A stretch of 52,889 bases of DNA from Priapulus caudatus (taxonomy: Eukaryota; Priapulida; Priapulimorpha; Priapulimorphida; Priapulidae), in contig NW_014577535.1 in assembly GCF_000485595.1 (NCBI RefSeq), forward strand, positions 19,557 to 72,445, in the 5' to 3' direction. Below the pieces are notes generated by a model that made no database searches, was not told the DNA's origin, and worked only from the letters and a program-made list of their open reading frames with translations. This document shows positions 24,801 to 36,800 of the stretch, piece by piece (position 1 is the first letter of the stretch; each line of letters opens with the position of its first letter). A program made the position numbers and the translations under genes.

Positions 24801-27800
24801 GTGTTTCTAATTGTCTATGACGTACGCTGGGCGGCCGCTAGGCGAATCAGCTGCTAGCTAGTGGCCGTGAGGCACACTTATTTTTAGCACGCGGAAACGT
24901 AGCATGCCTAAATACATATTCGATGACTAATATGCCATATGGCCCCCAAAGTTCGTCGTAGACAATAAGAACACTAATCCATAACAACTCTTGTGTCTGG
25001 AACATGCACTCCATTGCTGAAAACTGTATCTGAAAGACCATGTCGTATTCAAATAACTTTTTTGAAGAAACACATACGATTGTCAGGTAAATTGTGCGGT
25101 GTCAATATGATTAAGGGAGAATCATAGACGAAATACAATGGTAAAGTTTGAAGTATATTTATTCCATATTGATAGAATATTTTATCAGTTGAAACTATCG
25201 GCAAAACGCCTGTTAGAAAGCCGTGTGCGATCATTTCTCCGATTATGCACTCTTGATATAATTACTATAATATATATTATATGTATATGAATATTATATG
25301 TAAGCAAAACTTCATACGCAGCAATGGTCTTATCCAGGCTGCGCCCAGTGGATTGGCAAGCTTTTGCTAACCCTTGATATCGTGATTAAAATTTATTAAA
25401 GCAATCAAATATATAATTATAAAAGATCCCCCTCATTCGTTTAAAAACCTAAAAGGGTACATTTGTGGTTCCTGGATTTAATGACTATAATTTACAAATA
25501 TATTCTTGTGAACGAATTATCTTAACTCAAATTTGTAAACACATGGATTGTTGTACAAGTGCTACCTATGTGGTATGTTTTGACTTCTTATACTGGTCTA
25601 TAGTGTGGACATTGATCCACAGGAAAATATCTGTTTTTAAAGTACTCATTGTAAGGTATGCAGGACCTGCCAACTGTTAACGTTATTGCCCGTAATTTGT
25701 TACGGCGCAGGTCAAAATTACGGTGTTACGAACGACCTCGAAAAATTACGGACAGGCAAGAGAATCTCGAAATATGTATTATTTTTAATGCAGAAAAAAA
25801 GAAATAAACACAGTTTAACTAAATCACACTTATTATCATGTAACTATGCTCACTGTGTCTGTAGATTAGACTATAGCTTCTTAAAAGTAACGGAATCACT
25901 GAAAAATGGTAAGATTATGCTGTGTTATCGCTCGTCTCTGTCTAGGTTTATGGGCGACAGCCATTTTGAATGACGTCACGGGATCCAGGAATAGTGTACG
26001 CACTGAAGGGCTTATTTTCAGCCAATCACCGTGAAACGGTGTTACTGACAATGCTATTTTGTACGGAAAAAACCAATATTATTACTGATGATCATCAGAT
26101 GGGGTTGGCAGGTCTGGGATATTGTGCAGCTATGATTTTACTTCTTACACATGTCATCAGTAAAGTCTAAATACTAATTCGTTTTTAACTTCTGGCAGTT
26201 TCTTACGAGCCCTGCTCGTAATACCTTTAATTGTGTTATTGTAAGAATATTGTTTGGTACAGGCATTAAGCTCAATATAGGTTTTTAGCTCATCTGACAT
26301 AGTCGGATGCAGCTTGTAGAATCGCATGAGCGTCAGTTGCCGGCCGTGCTGCGTCCGTGCCGTCCATCGGCGTCAACAGTTGGGGCACAAATCTTAACCG
26401 CTTGACGTACGGTCACATATTCGGGTGACGGTCGGGGGGATCGTCAAAACGCAGTTGGGATATGTTCGAAGCTGAGGGGTCAAAGGTCAAAGGTCAAGAG
26501 TGTGTAAATGAAGGGGGAACATTCCTCCTTATAACTTAAGGTATAGGGAAGAAATGCCAGAATGGCGGCACAAATTCTTAAACGGCTTCACCCTAGGCTC
26601 GTGTAGTCAGTGTACAGCATCATGGTAGGAATAAGCAGATCACTTTTTGCGCGTAATTCTGAGGTCACAGGTCAAAGGTCAATGGGGGGCTACAGGGCAG
26701 ATTTAAGCACATTCTTTCATGAGGAACATGGTCTGATGGAGGCGATTGGAAAGCTTTTTTGTTTCAGGCAGGCGGGTGGACCTAAGACATAAAAACATTT
26801 TATGGCTTTATGGAAAGGACAACAGAAAATTTAATTCTGCTGACATCGAAGAGTAAGTGTCGGATATACCTTTTGACTCTCAAAGGGCGGGTTAAAACAA
26901 GTGATTCCTGACTGTTAAGAAAGATTTTGACCTGCCGTGTTTTTTGCTAAGTAGAAATCTATACACATGTCACAGTGAAATTTGGTGAAGAAAGTATTAT
27001 GCTCTTTAAATCGTCATAATTCTATGGCATTCTTGTACTGTCCAGTGTGTTTACATGTAACGTATGCCCACTGCCAGTGCCAGTGCATGTGTGGTGTACT
27101 GTGTAGTTTTTGGCCATGCGCGTTAATTAGTTTTACAGTGGCAGCTCTCCTATTTCAGTCCTGTAGGCCTTGCGTAGGTAAATGATGTTGTGCTTAGCCT
27201 ATTCTTCTTGCAAAATAGCTTGTTACTCAACTACGTACATGGAGGCTTCCATCTAGTTAATCTGAAGACACTTAAACGTTAATCTGGGACCCTAACAGGG
27301 TTTACTAGAATCCCACCACTCCACCACAGAGTCACCGCAGTAAGACGTTAGATGAGCGCTGTTCGCTCCGCGGCACTTGTTCATAAATAGTAGTGGTGTT
27401 CTGATTAATCGAGTTCATCGATCATTACTCGTTTGGAGCTGCCGAGTTGATTAATCGAGTATGAAAAATCGGACCGACAAATTCAACCTTTTTTTTATTT
27501 ATTTTTATTTTCAGATTTGACACAAGTACATACATTTACACATATATTACTATTAAAACACGGNNNNNNNNNNNNNNNNNNNNNNNNNAAGTGCATCTGT
27601 TTTAAATTCATACCCCCCAAGAGAAACACGCGAGAGTAACAAGTACATGTTCCGCCAGTGGATGTAGGGCAGCAACTAAAACTGTCATGTAAACGATCAT
27701 ATTACCACTACAGAGGCCCTTCTCGACGAAAAAATGCGAACGGGGCCGCGCGGTGGCCCGGGGCCACCAAAAATTTCAAAGTGTCCTATCCCTGACACCA

Positions 27801-30800
27801 CAGAATAATAATGTTAGTGCTTAAAACTGGTACTAATCTCATTCAAAAGAAAACTGAGGCATTCGCGAGCGAGGCGACACACATCAAACTGCAAGTTAAC
27901 CCGTCCGGCGGAGCGTGCAAAAGCATTTAAACGAGAATCCGCGGGCATACAACGGGCGCACGGTTTATCCGTCTACGCGGTCTGCAACATAGCCACGTTA
28001 TTGTGATTAGAACTGTATCCGGCCTCGAGCGCTCTGGCTCAGACACATGTACACGCTCCTGGCGAAACGAAACAGTTTCGGCCGGCGAACCAGTCCTAGC
28101 CAGAGGTCAAACCATCTGTGCTGGGCTGGCAGGCCATAGCATATTTTGCTAAGCGCAGGCATACATGTGATTACATTGTATCAAAAGCGAACCAGACAAT
28201 GCGGTTCTGGTGAAAATTGATGGCGTGGAAGGAATAAAATTCAATGTATGCCTCAATCATCAATGTCAGTGTGTGGGGGTTTGTTTAAAGACTTGTGGCA
28301 AGTGGCATCAGACAGGCCCAATTTTCAAATAATTATACAATGACGAGATTGAAATAAAGATATTATGTTTTTTTAGTTTTTTTTTCGGGCCACCAGATTT
28401 CATTTCGGAGCCCACCAAACAAAGAAATCAAATGATTTTATGGCCCATCGGCGCCACAGGGGGGGGGGGGGGGGCTGAAAAAAAAGTTAGTGTCGAAGCC
28501 TTTGTTATCATATATATATTCCAAAAAGAGTGCATAATAGAGAAGAGAGTATGACACGGTTTTAAACAGCTGTTTTGGCATAGTGTTTCAACTGTAAATA
28601 TTCTAATCAATGATGTGAATAAATATATTCAAACATTTACCGTTCTGTTTCGGTCTATGATTCTCCGCTTAATACATATGAAGAAACCACCAATTTACCT
28701 GAAAATCGGTAAGCTGTGTTTATCAAAAAAGTTATTGTAATACGGACAGCGTTTCCGGTACAGTTTTCTTCACGCAGATGTGCATGTTCGGCAGAACCAA
28801 AGTTTGTTAATGGATTAGTGTTTCTATTTGTCTATGAGTACGCTGGGGGCCGTAAGGGAATCAGCTGCTAGCTTACCTGGCCGTCGCAGGCACATTTAAT
28901 TTTTAGCAACGCGGAACGCTAGCATGCAATTACAATTCGAATGCCGCTAATATCCGCATAATGGCCCCCAAGTTCGTGCGTAGACAATAAGAACAGCTGA
29001 ATCATACACAAACTTTGTCTGGAACATGCACTCCATTGCGTGAAAACTGTATGAAAACCTGTCGTATTCAAATAACTTTTTGTAAGAAAACACATACGAT
29101 TTCTTCAGGTAAATTGTGGTGTCAATATGATTAAGGGAGAATCTACTAGACGCAAATCAAGTAAACGTTTGAATTGTATATTTATTTCACATATTGATAG
29201 AATATTTACAAGTTTTGGAGAACATGATGGAAACAACGCAATTTAGAAACCTCGTGTTGCATCACTCTTCTCGGATTATGCACTCTTGATAATATATATA
29301 GTATACTATAATTATATATGATATAATATTTATATGTAAGCAAACTTCATACCAGCAATGTCTATCCCAGCCTGCCCAGTGGATTGGCAGCTTTTTGCAT
29401 AACCTCTGATATCGTGATAAAATTTATTAACAGTAATCAAATATATAATTATAAAAGATCCCACCTTATTCGTTTAAAAACCTAAAAGGGTACATTTGTT
29501 TTTCCCTGGATCTTAATGACTTCTAACTAATTTACGCAAATAATTATAACTCGTGAAACGAGAATTACTTACCTCAAAATTTGTACACAATGGATTGTTG
29601 TAACAAGTACACCTATGTGGTATTTTTTGACTTCTTATACTCGGCTCTATTAGTGTGGACATTGATCCACAGGAAAATATCTGTTTTTAAAGTACTCATT
29701 GTAAGGTATGCAGAGACCTGCCAACTGTTAACGTATGCCCGTATTTGTTACGGACGCGAGTCAAAATTACGGTGTTACGGAACGACAGCTCCGAAAAACT
29801 TACGGACCAGCAAGAGAATCTCTGACATGAATTATATTTTTAATGGCAAGAAAGAAAAGAAATAACACAGTTATAAAATCAAAACACTATTATCCGCATG
29901 TAACATGAAACTCCATGGTGTCTGTAGATTGAGACTAATAGCTCTTAAAACGTAACGGGTAATCACTGAAAATGGTAATGCATATGCTGTGTTATCGCTC
30001 GTACTGTCTCCAGGTTTATGGGCGCAGCCCATTTGAATGACGTCACGCGATCCAGGAATAGTGAGTACCCTTGGGCCTGAAGGCTATTTCAGCCAATCAC
30101 CGTGATAACGGTGTTACTGACAAATGCCTATTTGTTACGGAAAAAATCCTAATAATTACTTTACTGATGATCATCAGATGGGTGGCAGGTCATGGGTATT
30201 GTGCACTATGATTTTATCTTCTTACAATGTCACAAACCAGTGAAAGCTAGAATAACTAATTCGTTTTTACTTCTGGCAAGTTTTCTTATGAGCCCTGCTG
30301 CGTAATACGCTTTAATTTGGTTATTGTATAGCAATAATTGTTTGGTAGCAGGCAAATTAAGGCTCAATATAGGTTTTATAGGCTCAATCTGACTTATAAC
30401 GCGGATTGCCAGCGTTGTAGAATCGCACCCTGAGCGTCGCGTCCGGTTCGACGTTGCGTCTGCGTCGGTGCCGTCATGCGTCAACAGTTGGCCAGCAGAA
30501 TCTTAACCGCTTGACGTACGGTCCACATATTCGGACGGTCGGGGGGATCCGCTACAAAACGATTATTGGAGGTATGTTTCGTAGAAGCTGGTGTGCGCGT
30601 CAGAAAATCAAATGGTCAAGCAAGGTCCTGAAAATGATAGCCGTGCCAGAATCATTCCTGCCCTTAAACTTAAAGCCGCAACTGGCGCACTTCCCAAAAC
30701 GCTCAAATTCTTCTAAGTACTAGACCTAGGCAAATACTAATCGTGTCAAAATGGCATAATCATATCTACCCTGGGTTATCTCGCAAAATATAAACACCCT

Positions 30801-33800
30801 AGTCTCTCACACCCATTTCACTGCGCGTTGTCCTATAAAAGGTATTTTGAAAGAATACCCTCCGATGTTGTTTGACAGTTCCGACCCAATCTCCAGCAAC
30901 CGTAGCAGCCGTGCTAACGTAGCGTAAACAGCCTGGTACGGGCGGCTAAGCAAAGATAAAACATACTGACGTCACGCTCACCACTTTGTTCCTCGAAAGA
31001 TAAATGTTCATGGTTGTCGTTTGCCAACAAGCCTATATGGACGTTGGCCCTGAGTTACCAATGATTTCGCGACGCTCTTTGAGTATGGGAACGCAGGCAG
31101 GCAGTCATATATTGAGGAAGGAAACTAGAGTTTTATTTTGCCATAAGGTAGTCTGATTATGGGCATGACACCGAAGTGTATTGCTAGTCTAAGTACTGAA
31201 GAAATTAAGCGTTTGGATGCGCATCTGTGCCGCTTTAAGGTATACGGGGAGGAAATGCAGAATTGGCGGCACAAAATCTAAAAAACGGCTCAACCTAGGG
31301 CTCGTTGTAGTCAGTGTACCGCAATCATGGTAGGAAAAGCCATTCACATGTGGCCGAAATTGGAGGTCACAGGTCAAAGTCAAATGGGCACAGGCAGATT
31401 TTAGACATTTTCTGCAGGACAATGGTCTGATGGAAGCCGATTTGGAAGGCTTTTTTGTTTCAGCAGGTCGAACCTAGACATTTTATGGCTTTATTGAAAA
31501 GGAACATGAAATGTAATTTCTGCTGACATGCGAAGGAGTAAGTGTCGGATAACCTTTTGACTCTCAAAGAGGCGGTTAAACATGGATTCCTTTACTGGTT
31601 AAGAAAGAATTTGACTGGAGCCGGTTTGCTAGTAGAATCTATACATGTCACAGTGAAATTGGTTGAAGAAGTTTATGCTCTTTAAATCGTATAATTCTAT
31701 GGCATCTGTACTGTCAGTGTGTTTACATGTAAACGTATGCCAACTGCGCAGTGCCAGTGCATGTGGTGGTGTACTGTGTAGTTTTGATGCCAGCGTAATT
31801 AGTTACAGGTGGCAGCTCTCTATTTCAGCCTGTAGGCTGGCGTAGGTAAATGATGTGTGCTTACGCTATTCTGTCTTGCAAAAGTTGTTACTACTACGGG
31901 TACGATGGGAGCTTCCATCTTTAATCTGAAAGACCACTTAAACGTTAATCTGGGACTAACAGGGTTTACTAGAATCCCACCACTCCACCACAGAGTCACC
32001 GCAGTAGACGTTAGATGAGCGCTGTCGCTCCGCGGCACTTGTTCATTTATAATAGTAGTGTGTTTCTGATTAATCGAGTTCATCGATCATTACTCGTTTG
32101 GCTGCCGAGTTGATTAATCGAGTAGAAATTGGACGACCGAATACAACTTGAACTTTTTTTATTTATTTTTATTTCAAGATTTGACACAAGTACATACATT
32201 TACACATATATACTATTAACACGGTGTAGTGTATATTTTCAAGGGACTAGCGACTTTGTTTTGATGAAAATCAAGACTAATCCTAAATGTTTCCTACATC
32301 TTTCAACTTATTTCCTAAATTAAGCATTAAAAAAAATTTCAGGTACCGCTTTTTTTGTTCATATTATGAACAACTTATGGATAAAAGTTTAGTCCCAACT
32401 CTGGCTGTTTCTGAGAAATTAACAAAAAAAGCATTTTTGTATAATTCACAATTTTTGCCGTCACTTAATTAGCGATGAATTTGTAATGAAAAATTTCCAT
32501 CGATAGCAATAGAGAGACATCTTTCTATGTAATGGATATGAGTTTGATTGAATTTGATGAGCAGTTATGTTGCCAATGCCTTTTGAGTGTTACCCGGCCG
32601 TAACCGTTCAGGGTGTGAATGTCCGCCAAATGGCGGAAATACCGCTGATTTATATTCTAATTGATGGGTATCCAATTCGTGAGATTCGTTGAGAAATTTT
32701 AGGGGGTGAGCAGATACCCGCCTACCCGGAAATCGATTGTCCAGGTCGGTCGCAGCCCTTGCCGCTCTCACTCGGCCTCAGCCGCTAGCGGGCAGCCGGT
32801 TCCACGGCGCGGTAGAATTCATGGTACCAAGAGTACATAATAACACCATGGTGTTATTATGGTACTCCTTGATGGTACGGTGTGACTGTCAAGTGTTTAC
32901 CATTTAAGCATGCATGTGTGTACGTACTGTATTGCATTCAATCAAGCGCGCGCCGCCGCCGCGCGCGTATATACGTGTGTGCCTTGCGCGTGCTTGCGTG
33001 TGTGCCTCGCGCGTGCGTGCGTTGCCTGCGGCGTGCCTGTGTGTGCGGTGTGCCTGCGCGCGTGCATGGTGCTGGGCGCGTGTGCCTGCGCGCGTGCGTG
33101 CGCGCTGCATGCGTGCGTGCGTGTGTGCGGGTGTGCCTGCGGGCATGCCTACGTAGACCCGTAGGATTATAGAACGGTAATCCATGGACAATCCTAATGA
33201 AATTCACACGTATATTTTTCCCTGGCGGCACACTCGTGTGTCATTCCGATTGTAGCTTTTTTGTCATTACCCGAAAGAGTTTTGCTGTCGCTCTCTCATA
33301 GTCCAGCAATGCCAACCCTCTACATTTAGAGTGATTAGTACCACGCTGAAAACAATCGTGCCCCCCTCCGCCTTCAATCAATCCGCCCCTGCCAGCAGGC
33401 ACGTACGCAGCGTCGATGTGCACAGCCATACACACGTGCCTCGCGGGCCGCTTTCTCAAACCCCCTGAACTTCCAGGGCCCTTACGCGGGCCCTGGACCC
33501 CAGCCGCAAGAGACTTCGCGTATAAACAATCGATCTTCCTCGCTCGTACAGGCAGACACTCCACGATTTGCGCTAGCCGTAATAGTTCTGTGTTTAGCTG
33601 AACTTGTGATGTATTCACTATTCAAGGTGCATTTGTGGTTGTGACTTGTGAGTTGTGATTATCATGTTAGTCTGTCAGTCTGATGAATAACTGTCTTGAA
33701 TATTGACTGAATGTTCTTTGTTTTGTCTGTACAAGCTTGCTAAATTGGTGGGTGTGTGTCTGTGTGTTGTGTGTGTGTGTGTGTGTGGTGTGTGTGTGCG

Positions 33801-36800
33801 TGCGTGCGTGCGTGCGTGCGCGCGCGTGCGTGCGCGCGCGCGCGTTGTGTGTGTGTGACGTGTGTGTGGTGTGTGAATATTTGTGTAGTCTCAGAATTTG
33901 AATAATACTAAATATCATTGAAGTGAAAAATCTGCTGTACATAATGATGAAAGATTATTATTATTAAGATCATACTTAAAGTGTTCTATGGCAGTTTAAA
34001 GTGAATAATCAGTGCATGTGTCCAAGTCTTCAGCCATGGGCGTAAATCCCGGGGGATGGGGGGGATGCATCCCCCGCTCTTGAAGGAGGGGGGGATGGCC
34101 TGTACAAATATCCCCCCTGAGATTCAAAAAAAAAACTCCTCCTCCGTGCCCCACTTGAAAGTTCAGCTAATTATGATAATTTGGAGACATGGGCAGACCT
34201 AAATCATTTCAATTACTGCAGGGGCGTGTACAGGGGGGAGGGGTCCAGGGGGTCCGGACCCCCTCCCTGCTCGCGCAGAAAACGCATCTGAGGGGGTCTA
34301 TTTCAAAAATTTCCTGGGGAGGGCCCCCCATACCCCCCCTTCGCGTGATCATCCCCCCCACTCCTCGGTACGGATTTACGCCCCTGCTTCAGCCTAATAT
34401 GTTCTTGTATATATACTCAAGATTTAAGACATTTTCTATGTAGCAATAAAATGTCTGAGTTTTTATATGTCATTTCTTATAGAATACCTTAATTCCTAGC
34501 AGAAGGATTTCCTAGGCAGACAGATTTTGAAAACACTAATTTTTGTGTTCGAATACAATGCTTTAAAAATCTGTCTCCATACTTATGTACTGATCTTACT
34601 CATGTCATAGGTGTCAAGATGCCCCAGATTTGCATCTTTTGGATATGAATTCTTTAAAAATCTCTAAGGTCGCCCCTCTACCCTCGACTCCCTCGGCCTA
34701 CGCTTCTTACCAAAAAGAAGGCCTTCCGGCCTCCTTTTGGTAAGGCTACGGCATGTTGGCCTGCGGCCACTGCTGTGTGTGGTGACCTTCGGCCACTTTC
34801 ATTGAAATATTTGAGTACCAGCCAAAAATATTGCTAGCTGTTCACACCCCCTGGTAACCCTAACAGTATCCTTAATTTACTTAACATTAAATACTAGCTG
34901 CACATACAATAATGTCAATATGCCTTCGCAATACACCGGTTGTGTCGACGATGACGCGGCGTCACCGTATCATCGCCGCAATCTAAAATGATCATTTTGT
35001 AAAACCGATGATCGATCATGAAATTTGGACCGATCTCCAACACTATATATAATAGTGTGCCCATGTTTTAATTCGTGGTCTTCCAGTTGATTCAGTTCAT
35101 TGGACATTGCTTGTTAAAGCCTTCCGAGTTAGTGAATTAAATAGGATGCTTTTTTGCACCCTACCCGTAACTGTCTTTCCGTAAACCACCCGACTCTGCA
35201 AATATATTACTTTTACCCTTTAAAAACTAATACGTTGACATTTTTCTTTAATACATATGATGAAAATCGTAATACCTAATCACGTTTTTCTGTGTATTTT
35301 GTGACATAGTTGTCGTGTCATTAAAGGGGGGTATTTCTCTAGCGTGCATTGTAACATTGTGTGTGCCTACATGCTTATGTTGTTAGATATCCACTTTCAT
35401 TATTGCAGTAAATTACACATCTCCACATGTATACAATTTGAATATGCATAACAGTGCATGACTTGTGCTGCCCCCTATCCAGTTTGCACTATGCAAGTTT
35501 GCATTTTAGATCAGGACCCGGTTCCACAGACGTGGATTAACTCTTAGCTCTGAGTTAAATTCCTTAACTCTGAGTTAAAAGTTAACTCAGAGTTAAATTC
35601 CATTCCACAGTCGTGGATTAACTTTAACTCTGAGTTAAATATGCCTAACTCTGAGTTAAAATTTAACTCTGGTATGAACCTAGATTAAAAACTCTTAACT
35701 CAGGTGTTAAAAATCAAGTTGTACATTCGATTTAGTTATAGGTAGTCTTCGTATAATCCTTTGGACTTTGAAGACTATTTTCTACGAGGTTAGTTTAGCT
35801 CTAGGATACTAGTACTAGAGCTAATTAGTTTATTTAGTACTGCCCCGTGTCCAATCCCCCGCTGGCGCTGGAACATACGGTGTTTGTTTACGTTTGTTGT
35901 ACATTGGTCGACCATTGATGGCGTACCAACACTGATCCCGGCATCCGTACTGGGATAATGCGGGAAAATGTACGATATTTAGCGATTTCGCAATAGCCGC
36001 AGCTGTTAAAGCGCCGTGCTGATGACGCGAACGTCGCGGGTTCAATCCCCGTATTGGAAAAAAATTTCCCTCATTTATTTATCGCTGCCGGTTTTCATTA
36101 TAACGTTTTTTATTACACTCTTTTACCATGTCGTGCGTCTATCATGCGTCTATTGTCTATGCGTCTATCATGTTCGTCTGTTCTATACTACGTGGAATTA
36201 TGGTATACTAACTCTGAGTTAAAACGTTAACCATAAGCATTGAGTTACTTAACTCAGGATTTGATCCATCTTTATGAAACCCAAATTTAACTCAGAGTTA
36301 GTGAGTTTAACTCAGAGTTAAAGTTAAATCCATCGTGTGTGGAACCGGGTCCAGGGGATTATCACAAAAGTGTAAGCCCTCTGTCTAGTTATATCATGTA
36401 TTCCTGACTACTATTTAATTGTAAAACTCGGCTTGTTGCATGCAGGTGACAATTTGCTTATTAGAACTTTTCAGATAGCAACAAATGCAATGATGCTGCT
36501 AGAATTGTAAGCAAATAAGAATTGACAGTATTTGATACATAGGAAAACTATTTTCTGGTAAATATTGAACTGCAATGATTTGTTTGTATACAAACCTTTA
36601 AACTGAATTCAAGACATTTTAAATCTACGCCAACCCTAATCATCAGATGGATACATTAGGCCCACTCTAGCAGTGCACGAAATTAGCCCTATTTTGCTGG
36701 CGGCCGCCAGTTCAACCCCCCATATAATCGGTCTACTTGGCCTATTCAAAATTTTGCCTATCTTGCCTTTATATCAACAATATTTACCAATTTCTTGACT

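Larger units (their letters stand above)
23627..27563. repeat. ~4-kb duplicated tract, copy 1
   Basis: The whole tract recurs in the same order and orientation at 27594-32225. Matching landmarks include GTGGCCCGGGGCCACCAAAA, CCTAGCCAGAGGTCAAA, a foldback family A copy, the GACCTGCCAACTGTTAACG element and GATTAATCGAGT near the end. Copies differ mostly by scattered one- or two-base indels. It ends exactly at the 25-N gap. Confidence 0.88.

Noticed and set aside
23627-32225. True segmental duplication as the default reading
   Set aside because: Indel-dominated differences and the 25-N junction fit a gap-filling or haplotype artefact better. It is kept as a question, not asserted as biology.
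32882-33231. Cys/Ala/Arg-rich open frames around 33.0 kb
   Set aside because: They come from a GTGC-type simple repeat, with several overlapping frames on both strands and no domain.
33241-33618. 125-codon minus-strand open frame
   Set aside because: It has no recognisable motif, no splice context and no homologous neighbour. It overlaps a plausible repeat end. It could be chance.
35987-36058. Functional tRNA-Ile gene
   Set aside because: The T arm and B box are good, but the D arm does not pair, the A box has an extra base and the acceptor stem has mismatches. It is also embedded in a transposable element.
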